A DNA stretch of 64,000 nucleotides from Chaetoderma sp. LZ-2023a (lineage: Eukaryota > Mollusca > Caudofoveata > Chaetodermatida > Chaetodermatidae). How positions within the stretch are numbered: position 1 is the first letter of the stretch; every line of letters starts with the position of its first letter. A model generated the notes under the pieces. It saw only the letters and a program-made list of their open reading frames with translations, ran no database searches and was not told where the DNA came from. The stretch is taken from NCBI GenBank assembly GCA_034401795.1, contig CM067360.1, forward strand, positions 123,979,901-124,043,900, read 5' to 3'. Shown piece by piece: positions 12,683 to 19,973 of the stretch. The position numbers and the translations under genes were made by a program.

Positions 12683-13654
12683 CTATATATGAAGAGTTAA
12701 GCTGAACAGAGTGAACCCCTCGAGAAATATCTGTGCCAGATCGAGCCCTGCTCCATCCGGATCGATAGTGATCTTCATCCCCTCAGGGGCAGGGGCTAGC
12801 TGCTTCACTCTGCCGCCGGCTAAGAAACGTAGCTCTAGGACTATATGAGTCGTTTGAGGGCTAATGATTCCCACTCGCTGAAGCAGTTTAACAGCACTCT
12901 TGGCTTTGGAGACATGTGACACCCCATCGACCCGTAGGGTGCCCTCCTGGACAGCTTCTTCTGGTCCATCGAATGGACGACGCAGCAGGAGCTTTCCACC
13001 TGTAACCCCGATCCGGTGACCCACCCTTGTCAGGGAGACACCTTCACCTATGTAGGTGAGGAAGGATGATCCCCGATTGTAGAGCTTTCGAACTGTCCCA
13101 TCCTTTTCCACAACAGTGGAGATGGGAGTAACCTCTATGTCAATGAGTGCGGGAGGCCTATATAGGGGCAACCATGGTTGCCAGTTACCCCCAGGTCCGG
13201 CGCGGTACCACACTTCTTTCTTCTCAAACATGAACTGCAGGTTTTTTGCCAGGGTCAATAGCAGGCCATCACGGACCAACGGCGGGGCACCGCTCGAATA
13301 GGGTTTGACCAGGTGAAAGCTGATGTCGTTATTTAGGGTGTTGAGGTCTGCCACCTCTGTATCCGAGAGCTCAATCAACGGCTCGAGGACGTACTTCCTC
13401 TTCGGGAAATCGTACCGAAACACGATCTTGTGGCCATCTATGTCGCGACCCAGGCGCCCTTTCGACACATCCTTGAGGTCTGTGAGCATCTCCACCCCAT
13501 CACCCCCAATGGGGTGGAGGGAGAATGCCTTTGAGCTTGCTTCGTACTGTAGGGCGAAGGACTTGCCATCACTCTCTTCTACCTTGGCAGCATCAACTGT
13601 GTACACATCTGCGAGGTCGGCAAGGCCAGTCGAGTGAGCAAATATGGGTTCCAT
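12683..13654 (-). CDS. Polinton hypothetical protein, 323 aa
   Basis: Intact ORF nearest the left terminus, transcribed toward it. It opens MEPIFAHSTGL and has a mixed, mostly beta-type composition with no predicted membrane segment, signal peptide or motif that I recognise. The start is chosen because the ATG abuts a 37-bp divergent intergenic region (13655-13691) shared with the gene at 13692. That region contains TATAAA and GTTTAAAC. Size and position would suit a structural or minor capsid protein of a Polinton, but I have no sequence motif for that and leave the function open. Confidence 0.7.
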   Translation of the reverse strand: MEPIFAHSTGLADLADVYTVDAAKVEESDGKSFALQYEASSKAFSLHPIGGDGVEMLTDLKDVSKGRLGRDIDGHKIVFRYDFPKRKYVLEPLIELSDTEVADLNTLNNDISFHLVKPYSSGAPPLVRDGLLLTLAKNLQFMFEKKEVWYRAGPGGNWQPWLPLYRPPALIDIEVTPISTVVEKDGTVRKLYNRGSSFLTYIGEGVSLTRVGHRIGVTGGKLLLRRPFDGPEEAVQEGTLRVDGVSHVSKAKSAVKLLQRVGIISPQTTHIVLELRFLAGGRVKQLAPAPEGMKITIDPDGAGLDLAQIFLEGFTLFSLTLHI

Positions 13655-13691
13655 AGCACGCTATAAAGGGGTTTAAACGAGACATATAACC
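13655..13691. promoter_or_regulatory. Divergent intergenic region with TATAAA and GTTTAAAC
   Basis: The 37 bp between two divergent starts contain ctataaaggggtttaaac. The same GTTTAA core recurs before many other genes of the element. Confidence 0.45.
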
Positions 13692-14069
13692 ATGCCGGTG
13701 GTCCGACTGCTGCTCTCCGGTGGTGAGAACATAATCTCACCCTCTCTAGAGGGGAGACAGCGGGTACAGTACCGTATAGAATGGGTCCTCTTCGAGGTTC
13801 CCCAGCGGGGCACAACATACATACACGCCGATGTGCTGCATCAACCTCCGGGCAGGGCACACAGCAGCTCACTGGTAGAAGTCGGCCGGGATGTGATAGA
13901 GTATCTCCCAGGTGCCAACAGCAACCTATGGAAAGCTATCAGTCCTAGCCTGTTCACACCTGTAAATCACCTGTTTGACAAGCCCTCCATTAACATATAC
14001 GCCAGCACGGATGGGATATCGGACGCCCATTTAGAGTTTACACTCTTATTACTCATTGACCTGACATGA
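13692..14069 (+). CDS. Polinton hypothetical protein, 125 aa
   Basis: Intact ORF starting MPVVRLLLSGGEN, rich in beta-branched and hydrophobic residues. The segment SPSLFTPVNHLFDKPSINIY is followed by a very hydrophobic C-terminus (FTLLLLIDLT). Its stop overlaps the ATG of the next ORF as ATGA, so the two were consecutive genes. The alternating hydrophobic pattern would fit a small beta-sandwich, but I do not recognise the family. Its 3' end (from 14027) is duplicated at 14541. Confidence 0.65.
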   Translation: MPVVRLLLSGGENIISPSLEGRQRVQYRIEWVLFEVPQRGTTYIHADVLHQPPGRAHSSSLVEVGRDVIEYLPGANSNLWKAISPSLFTPVNHLFDKPSINIYASTDGISDAHLEFTLLLLIDLT

Positions 14070-14265
14070 TATCATACCAGCAATATCTGGCCTTTGCCGA
14101 GATGCTGAAGAAAGAGGGTTGCCCCTTCATGACCACTGCACAAAACGAACAGATGTCTGCACAGCAACAGATCTGTCAACAAGAAGGAGAGCGCCTACAG
14201 CGGGAGAACTGGTATCAACAGAACATGCGCAGTGCAAGGAGGGACAGGGAAAATTTCCGATACTG
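14027..14265 (+). pseudogene. Truncated first copy of the 189-aa gene (239-bp direct repeat, copy 1)
   Basis: Holds the 3' end of the preceding gene and the first ~65 codons of the ORF that is complete at 14580. It breaks off at 14265, where terminal-repeat-like sequence begins (tcgggattaaacgg). Copy 2 lies at 14541-14779 with only a few differences. Confidence 0.85.
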
Positions 14266-14540
14266 TCGGGATTAAACGGATACCACCTCCCCGAATAATG
14301 GGGGAAATAAAGATTTCCGCCTCCAGAGCCCTGAACAGTTTCGAGATAGGCTTTTTTAGGTGCCACTACGAAAAAGTAGCATCTAAAATAAACTGCCGCC
14401 GAATTTCCATTTAGAGACAAGCATACTCAGTGGTATACGAGCTGATCAAGCGCGCATTACATGGTCTTAACGCCCATTTAGAGACAAGCATACTCAGTGG
14501 TATACGAGCTGATCAAGCACGCATTACAGGGTCTGACTGT
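14266..14540 (+). repeat. Internal relic of a Polinton terminus (diverged TIR plus subterminal repeats)
   Basis: 14266-14401 matches the first half of the left TIR imperfectly (ggattaaacggataccacc, ccgaataatgggggaaat, actgccgcc). It is followed by about two subterminal units (gaatttccatttagagacaa). Orientation is the same as the true left end. The right boundary joins the gene copy at a ccatttagag sequence that occurs both in the repeat unit and in the gene. Confidence 0.85.
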
Positions 14541-14579
14541 CCATTTAGAGTTTACACTCTTATTACTCATTGACCTGAC

Positions 14580-15149
14580 ATGATATCATACCAGCAATAT
14601 CTGGCCTTTGCCGAGATGCTGAAGAAAGAGGGTTGCCCCATCATGACCACTGCACAAAACGAACAGATGTCTGCACAGCAACAGATCTGTCAACAAGAAG
14701 GAGAGCGCCTACAGCGGGAGAACTGGTATCAACAGAACATGCGCGGGGCAAGGAGGCACGGGGGGAATTTCCGATACTGGCAGGCCCTCCTGGAGGAGAG
14801 TAAGCGGGATGCAGGAGTCTTGACAGACGACGATCGGCCAGATGTCTACGACGATGAGCCAGGTGTCTTCACGGACGAGGATGAGCCAGAGGTCATACAG
14901 TGGGAAGAGGAGATGGCGCGGAAGTATAAGATCAAGAAAGCCATCCAGCGGCGGACCTACTATCTTGGTGATAAGGTGAAGTTCCAGATGTCACATCTCA
15001 GAACGCTACTGGCACCCGACATAGCGCTGGATGACCACGTTCTAAGAGCCATCTGTCTCAAGACCGAAAAGCTGGCAGGGTTTGCCAGACTCTCAAAAAT
15101 GAACCCTTCTATGACTCATAAGCAGATTCTGCAGGTGATGTCGGTTTAA
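14580..15149 (+). CDS. Polinton hypothetical protein, 189 aa
   Basis: Complete copy of the gene whose start is duplicated at 14066. The N-terminal ~65 residues are Gln-rich and probably helical (MISYQQYLAFAEMLKKEG). An acidic middle follows (about 80-115: DDDRPDVYDDEPGVFTDEDE), then a basic C-terminal region ending in KMNPSMTHKQILQVMSV. There is no membrane segment and no recognised domain. The stop codon TAA lies inside a GTTTAAG motif just upstream of the next gene at 15164. Confidence 0.75.
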   Translation: MISYQQYLAFAEMLKKEGCPIMTTAQNEQMSAQQQICQQEGERLQRENWYQQNMRGARRHGGNFRYWQALLEESKRDAGVLTDDDRPDVYDDEPGVFTDEDEPEVIQWEEEMARKYKIKKAIQRRTYYLGDKVKFQMSHLRTLLAPDIALDDHVLRAICLKTEKLAGFARLSKMNPSMTHKQILQVMSV

Positions 15150-15163
15150 GCCCCAGGTATACT

Positions 15164-15750
15164 ATGGCAAAATCAGAGTGGCGGAAGCAACCAGAACTAT
15201 ACCCCTCCCTGACTGCTGACGAGGGTGGTACCATCCACGGCTGGCGGCTCCAGCAGATAGATACCATCAGGCAGAATCTCGTCCATGAGGCAGAAAAGTA
15301 CGGCAGAACGTGCAGTCGATATAAGACAGCCTACAACGTCCTCGCGCATACAACCACTGCTGCGGGCGTGATTGGAGCCAGTGCTGGTGTGGCAGCTGTG
15401 GCAACTCTCGCTACAGGGGTGGGTGCCCTCGTCGCCATCCCTCTGTCTTGGCCACGGGCTTGGGGGTGTGGCAGCGGCAGATCACAAGGAGGTTGGAGAA
15501 GCATGCTAAGTATGTGACACTAGCGCAGAGTATGCTACGGACTATCGACGAGTCTGTCAGCAAAGCTCTCGAGGATGGCCAGGTCACCGATGAGGAGTAC
15601 CGCCATATATTGAAGGTCCAAGCCCTGTACCGCACTGAGAAACCTAAAGTGCGACAGCAATACCTCAGCGGGCGGGTTGATATGGAGGAGTTAAAAAACG
15701 AGATGTTAAGGCGAGGTCACCTCGCCGGTCTCTGGAGTGACTACAAATAA
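15164..15750 (+). pseudogene. Polinton small membrane protein with one frameshift
   Basis: Two overlapping frames (15164-15517 and 15448-15750) form one protein of about 195 residues. The N-terminal half is helical and basic, with a hydrophobic segment at about residues 62-95 (TTAAGVIGASAGVAAVATLA and on). The second half reads RRLEKHAKYVTLAQ and then VSKALEDGQVTDEEYRHILK. A single-base indel between about 15440 and 15490 switches frame. From memory, this 'glycine/alanine membrane stretch, then SKAL.DG.ISDEE' layout recurs in invertebrate Polintons as an uncharacterised virion-type protein. A sequencing error is an alternative to a real mutation. Confidence 0.75.
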
Positions 15751-15783
15751 TGTGGTGCATTAGCTTTAAGAACACCAGTAAAG

Positions 15784-17073
15784 ATGGCTTTCCCACGGGA
15801 CCTCACGACAGTCAACCGGAGCCAACCGCCCCTCCTGGGTACACTCTTGACTGGCCTGAGAGGCCTTCTTGATTATATACCAGAGCTAACACCTTTCTCT
15901 ATCACAGTGGATGGACGGGCCCGAATCAGCTTCTCCGTCAACCCACGACCACTGACGAACCGCCCCAACACCATCAAGGATGCGAAGCAAGCTCATACTT
16001 GGATGGCTGCTCCAAGCCTCTCATACTGGAATCAGCAGCTGAACCTTGCCGTGTGGTGTGCCACGGCAGGCTGTGGAGTTAGTTCCACCATGCTTCACCC
16101 CTATTCTGGTACTCCTGAAGCTGTGCTCATCGCCAGCTGTCTCAGATTCCACGTGTACTTCACTGTGCGACGAATCCTCCATGAGCTGGGTGCAAGCCTC
16201 CCTGATACAAACGACTTCGATCCACAGCTCAACAGTCATAGCGTCTCAGCGGCCAGCAGACTACAGAGAGAGTTCAGAGCTCACCCAGACTATCGGCGAC
16301 ATGGCGGCGACAACCACGGTCTAGGGATTATGTACGGTGGCCCGGGACGTGACTACTCAGGATTCCCCTATCGAACACCCCGACGAGTAGGCCGACGGAA
16401 GACAGTGGCATTCTCGTTCGATCCAGACTCCGATCCTGGAGCGATAGTGCAGAATATGCACATCACCGGAATCAGGCAGGACTCCCCAGATGCGTGGAAG
16501 TACTTTGTCCCACACACCACCTCGGGCCTCACACCAGCAGGGATCGTTCGGATCAACCAGTCCCTGGAAGCCCTGTGCTACTGCCTCCTTACAGCGCAGA
16601 CCAAGCTGCGTCATTCCATAGATGGTGTCAGCGGAGCAGAAGTCCAGGCCATGTTCATCAGTCTCGTTGATGATATGATCATCGTGGCAGATCCCAGCAG
16701 TCTTTTTGCTAAGTTCCAGCAGGGGCTGCAGAAGGCCCATCGCAAACTTGACTTTGCTCTTTCACCACACCTACGGTTGATTCCGAGCAACATGATCGTG
16801 AACATCGAGGACCTCCAAGTCAGGGGCTATAACAACATGATAGTCGAGGGGAGTTCTCCCGGTGTCCACTTCGGCTTCAACGCGGATATCAACACACCTA
16901 GACGTAATACGGGCCATACAGTCACACTGCAGCCAGTCGACACGGCGCTTCCCATGACAGCGCCAACCCCACCACTGCAGCCAGTCGCCACGACACCACT
17001 TCCCGTGGCAGCGCTACGAGTGGTGTCAGGCCTAACTACCGTGGTGCTCGGGATCAGCCTACTCCGCCACTAG
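15784..17073 (+). CDS. Polinton large hypothetical protein, 429 aa
   Basis: Intact ORF, preceded by CTTTAAG at 15764. A conserved-looking core starts with SYWNQQLNLAVWCATAGCGV at about residue 79 and continues with a pattern of long helices (RFHVYFTVRRILHELG). It is followed by a basic region with PYRTPRRVGRRKT. The C-terminus is proline-rich, with a duplicated PLQPV..T.LP phrase, and ends in a hydrophobic helix (VVSGLTTVVLGISLL). The SYWNQQLN..VWCAT phrase is familiar from uncharacterised Polinton-linked proteins of invertebrates (recall, unverified). The tail anchor suggests membrane or virion association. The end overlaps the minus-strand gene at 17059 by 15 bp. Confidence 0.75.
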   Translation: MAFPRDLTTVNRSQPPLLGTLLTGLRGLLDYIPELTPFSITVDGRARISFSVNPRPLTNRPNTIKDAKQAHTWMAAPSLSYWNQQLNLAVWCATAGCGVSSTMLHPYSGTPEAVLIASCLRFHVYFTVRRILHELGASLPDTNDFDPQLNSHSVSAASRLQREFRAHPDYRRHGGDNHGLGIMYGGPGRDYSGFPYRTPRRVGRRKTVAFSFDPDSDPGAIVQNMHITGIRQDSPDAWKYFVPHTTSGLTPAGIVRINQSLEALCYCLLTAQTKLRHSIDGVSGAEVQAMFISLVDDMIIVADPSSLFAKFQQGLQKAHRKLDFALSPHLRLIPSNMIVNIEDLQVRGYNNMIVEGSSPGVHFGFNADINTPRRNTGHTVTLQPVDTALPMTAPTPPLQPVATTPLPVAALRVVSGLTTVVLGISLLRH

Positions 17074-17535
17074 CAAATCAGCTATCTCGTCAGTCTCGGC
17101 TGGGACCACAGTGAGACACTGAGCCAGCTTGGCCTGCCCAACAGCCCCTATACACGCTGCCAACATGCACATCCAAGGGCTGGAGGGTTCCGCAGTGCAT
17201 CCTTTTTCCAGCTTGTAGTATCGCAGAGCCTTGTTCAGCTCTGAGTTAGGTGAGGCCATGGAGGTCTGCAACTGCTGGAACACATCTGACAGATACTCCC
17301 GATCCTTGTAGAAACCTTTAGTTCGCAGGAGCTGCTCGACGATACTCCCACCCATGATAAGGTATTCGAGGAAGCAGATCTGCCCCTTTCCAAATCCTAG
17401 ATAGAGCTTCACAGCTGTCAGCTCCTCTGTCAGCTCAGCACCAGAGAGCCGAGCGAGCTCATCTGGCGTCTTCTTCTTGTAGGCCTTCAGCTCCCTCTGG
17501 AAGACCTCATAGTACTTCTCGCATAGCGCGGACAT
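17059..17535 (-). CDS. Polinton hypothetical protein, 158 aa
   Basis: Intact minus-strand ORF whose ATG directly follows TTAAAC, the reverse of the recurring GTTTAA motif. The N-terminal third is charged and helical (YYEVFQRELKAYKKKTPDEL). It has no clear membrane segment; the C-terminus holds several cysteines (WMCMLAACIGAV). Convergent with the 429-aa gene and divergent from the ORFs at 17559/17677. Function not recognised. Confidence 0.65.
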   Translation of the reverse strand: MSALCEKYYEVFQRELKAYKKKTPDELARLSGAELTEELTAVKLYLGFGKGQICFLEYLIMGGSIVEQLLRTKGFYKDREYLSDVFQQLQTSMASPNSELNKALRYYKLEKGCTAEPSSPWMCMLAACIGAVGQAKLAQCLTVVPAETDEIADLLVAE

Positions 17536-17558
17536 GTTTAAGATGTCTCAATAGAGAG
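17536..17558. promoter_or_regulatory. GTTTAAG motif between divergent ORFs
   Basis: gtttaag at 17536-17542 touches the start codon of the minus-strand gene and lies 17 bp before the ATG at 17559. Confidence 0.35.
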
Positions 17559-17786
17559 ATGAATATTCCTGAGTACAAACCCGGCCACCTGGCAGATGCA
17601 GACTGGGAAGATCTTATTAGCTCACTCGACAGGGAACACAGGCGTTTAACTGCATTGTATACTCAGGGTTTAAACAATGCCGTCAACGGTACAGATCGTG
17701 AAGCAACTGCCCGAGAGCCAGATGAGTCTTCAGAAGGTAGAGAACCTGCTGCGAACCAAGACACAGAAGTTACTGACACAGGCTAA
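17559..17786 (+). CDS. Short ORF, 75 aa, doubtful
   Basis: Opens MNIPEYKPGHLADADWEDLI with a plausible helical N-terminus, but its second half overlaps the better-supported ORF at 17677 in another frame. A GTTTAAC at 17644, one base out of frame for a stop, suggests that a smaller gene once ended there. Low confidence. Confidence 0.25.
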   Translation: MNIPEYKPGHLADADWEDLISSLDREHRRLTALYTQGLNNAVNGTDREATAREPDESSEGREPAANQDTEVTDTG

Positions 17787-18078
17787 ACCTCTGGCAGTCC
17801 ATGTCGCCAGTAACGTGGCAGCGAATGTGGCTGTGGTGAAGATGACAGGGGGAAATGAGGTTCTTCCTGCCGCCACTGCAGCTGTCCTCGCTACCGTAGT
17901 GAGTGGGGTGGCCGGCCACTGTCTCGGAATAACTCACCCCATCCCAAAGATCGCCCTCAGTGGTGCCGCCTACACTGCCGCCGCCAAGATCATGGGTGAA
18001 CGTATTACACTGATGGAGGCCGCGGTTCTAGGGCTAGCAACGAGTGCAATGGCCGAGATCATCGTCGCCTATGTTTAA
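17677..18078 (+). CDS. Polinton membrane protein, 133 aa
   Basis: ATG lies one base after GTTTAAAC (17668-17675) with TATAC just upstream. The N-terminal ~45 residues are amphipathic. The rest is alanine- and valine-rich with two or three hydrophobic segments (AAVLATVVSGVAGHCLGI, KIALSGAAYTAAAKIM, AAVLGLATSAMAEIIVAYV). The stop TAA lies inside the next GTTTAAC motif at 18073. Probably a virion or intracellular membrane protein; family not recognised. Confidence 0.7.
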   Translation: MPSTVQIVKQLPESQMSLQKVENLLRTKTQKLLTQAKPLAVHVASNVAANVAVVKMTGGNEVLPAATAAVLATVVSGVAGHCLGITHPIPKIALSGAAYTAAAKIMGERITLMEAAVLGLATSAMAEIIVAYV

Positions 18079-18097
18079 CCCTTCTGAATAGTGAGAG

Positions 18098-18322
18098 ATG
18101 GATGACGAGACCCCTGCAGCATATGAGGCATGGCGGGCTGGAGGGTGGTGTGTAGTCCATAGTCGAGCATGCGGCCTGAGGATTGCCAATGCCCGGGAAT
18201 GGTGGACCGCCCACAAGGCGTGCCCCTGCAGAGAGGGCCAGTACCCTGAGCACTGCTACCTATTCCCTTGGCCGACTGCGTGGTCCTCCTATGCCCAACT
18301 ATTTCACTGGGGGTATGACTAG
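18098..18322 (+). CDS. Polinton small Trp/Cys-rich protein, 74 aa
   Basis: Between two motif copies (GTTTAAC at 18073, GTTTAAG at 18326), which argues that it is real despite its size. Rich in Trp and Cys (WRAGGWCVVH, CPCREGQYPEHC), with four cysteines in the second half that might bind metal. No known family recognised. Confidence 0.55.
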   Translation: MDDETPAAYEAWRAGGWCVVHSRACGLRIANAREWWTAHKACPCREGQYPEHCYLFPWPTAWSSYAQLFHWGYD

Positions 18323-18361
18323 TGGGTTTAAGCCGCGTATATAGCACTATAACTCTCAAAC

Positions 18362-18844
18362 ATAGAAAGCAAAGAGCTAGGCGATCTTGCTCACTTGGGC
18401 GAGGCACGTCTCGGTTCAGAGGACACTGTTGCCCCTATCTCCTTCCTAGACTTCGATGAGAAGGGAGACCCGCGGGAGATCCGTGGTACCATCCCAGCCC
18501 GAGATCTCGTCGGGAACACTGATACGGTAGGACAATCGGCCATTAACAAGGCCAAGACTGTATACAAGGGGATGGGCATCAAAGACAGGGCAACGATGCG
18601 AGGTATGCTCGGAGTCGACGAGGCTGGTGCCATCAAGGTTATGGCTGAGTCCTATGCACAAGACCTGGTTAAGGATCTCCTGAAACCGCGGAGCTTTTTC
18701 CAACAAGACGGAGAGAATCTCCGGGTAGGCACCATCGGCCTGAGCAATATCACGGTTGATGGCAAAAAAGGTGCTACCGGCAGCCTCCAGCTACCAGAGG
18801 TGAAGAAGTCAGGGTTCTTTGGTTTGCCGTTTAAGCTCGCATAA
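18362..18844 (+). pseudogene. Polinton hypothetical protein, about 160 aa, start codon apparently lost
   Basis: The open frame begins after a stop at 18350 and has no ATG before 18572. An ATA codon at 18362 lies where an ATG would be expected, after GTTTAAG (18326) and TATATA. The protein is soluble and charged (GEARLGSEDTVAPISFLDFD), ending KKSGFFGLPFKLA. GTTTAAG at 18829 lies just before the next gene. The substitution at the start is inference. A real upstream or non-ATG start is the alternative. Confidence 0.5.
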
Positions 18845-18849
18845 TAGTC

Positions 18850-19065
18850 ATGACTTCCCGCGCGTGTATCGTACAGATACTGGATGTGCTAGACACTGCG
18901 GGTGCTGACACAGGCCCTCTACGCTATCTTCTCAGCTGCTGCTGGGATTTCATGCTTGACGCCTCCATCGCATCCTTCGTATCCGCCGGAGGTACAACGC
19001 TACCCACACAGCAGGCGCAAAAGCTGGTGCAGGAAGTACTGCCGTTTAGTCTCCCAGATATAGAC
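18850..19065 (+). pseudogene. Polinton small gene interrupted by a LINE insertion
   Basis: ORF MTSRACIVQILDVLDTAG is cut after ..LPDID at 19065, where retrotransposon sequence begins with a stop. After the inserted segment the same frame resumes at 19271 (after the duplicated atagac) and runs 21 codons to a stop at 19331-19333, overlapping the ATPase start at 19311. The pre-insertion protein was therefore about 92 residues. Function not recognised; small, probably helical. Confidence 0.7.
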
Positions 19066-19264
19066 TAATTTAGTTGTTGGACAGCGTGCATTTTCGAATT
19101 CCGGTCCAAGACTTTGGAATAATCTACCTGCCCATATCCGAAACTGAGCCTTTTAAATCTAGCCTAAAAACGTATCTTTTTCATCTTTAAAATTTGTAAA
19201 GCGCCTTTGAGCGATTAATTTCGGAATTGGCGCTCTAGAAATATTTACATACATACATACATAC
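19066..19264 (+). mobile_element. 5'-truncated non-LTR retrotransposon (LINE) 3' end
   Basis: About 199 bp. The beginning encodes a decayed LINE ORF2 C-terminus in the F.SGPRLWNNLPAHIR style. It is followed by a short 3' UTR with an aagcgcc...ggcgctctag palindrome and ends in an (ACAT)n tail. Flanked by a direct 6-bp duplication atagac at 19060-19065 and 19265-19270. CR1/L2-type affinity is suggested by memory of similar tails. Confidence 0.8.
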
Positions 19265-19310
19265 ATAGACGAGGCTACCGCCGACCAAGTGCTAACCATC
19301 CTTCGCGCAC

Positions 19311-19973
19311 ATGTCTGTACCATTCGACAGTAGGCCAGGCGATGCTGGCCAGGTGGTGCTGATCATTGCCCTGCCAGGCCACGGGAAAAACATCTTGCTG
19401 CGGGCTCTCCTGGCCGAACATCTACGCTCTCAATACATCCTTCTGGTGTCTGACTCTGCTGCTGAGGCGGTTGACAGCAATGACCAATGGTACAATGGTC
19501 CAATCACCAAGACGCAGAACCTGCAAGCCCTGATGGAGAAGCTGCTGGCAGCCCGACTGACAGAACCACTTGTTCTAGTTATCGATGACCCTGCAATGGA
19601 CCAGAAGACAGTCACCTACCTCAGCAACATCACCAGGCGCATCCGGCACACAAAGATAACTGTCTTCATCCTCTTTCAGAAGTACACCCGCGAGATCTCA
19701 CCAGACATCCGCCACAATGCCCGGTTGCTATACTTCAGCTCCAAGTGTGGACGTGCCCTGCTCGAGACCATATACGACAGCCTAACCGTCAAGGAGCCCA
19801 AAGGGGGCTTTATCGCAGGTGTGCAGAGGGCAGCTGAGCTGTACCGCTTCATCTTCAGCAACAAGGAGACAGGTGAGCTGTCACGCTTCAAGCCCTCTCT
19901 GGAAAAGGCGCAGACCTTCACCTACAAGCTGAATCCAGCCAGGAAACTAGCCTGCTCTACGCGTCATCGCTGA
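19311..19973 (+). CDS. Polinton packaging ATPase (FtsK/HerA, A32-like)
   Basis: 220-residue ATPase that pumps the genome into capsids in A32-type systems. The P-loop is at about residues 19-27 (LPGHGKN: Walker A with the last Ser/Thr replaced by Asn). Walker B is LVLVIDDP at about residues 85-92. A candidate sensor stretch is TVFILFQKYT at about 118-127. The size matches compact Polinton ATPases. Asn in place of Ser/Thr in the P-loop is odd and may reduce activity. The ORF is otherwise intact. Its end overlaps the reversed heptad-repeat gene by about 10 bp. Confidence 0.85.
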   Translation: MSVPFDSRPGDAGQVVLIIALPGHGKNILLRALLAEHLRSQYILLVSDSAAEAVDSNDQWYNGPITKTQNLQALMEKLLAARLTEPLVLVIDDPAMDQKTVTYLSNITRRIRHTKITVFILFQKYTREISPDIRHNARLLYFSSKCGRALLETIYDSLTVKEPKGGFIAGVQRAAELYRFIFSNKETGELSRFKPSLEKAQTFTYKLNPARKLACSTRHR

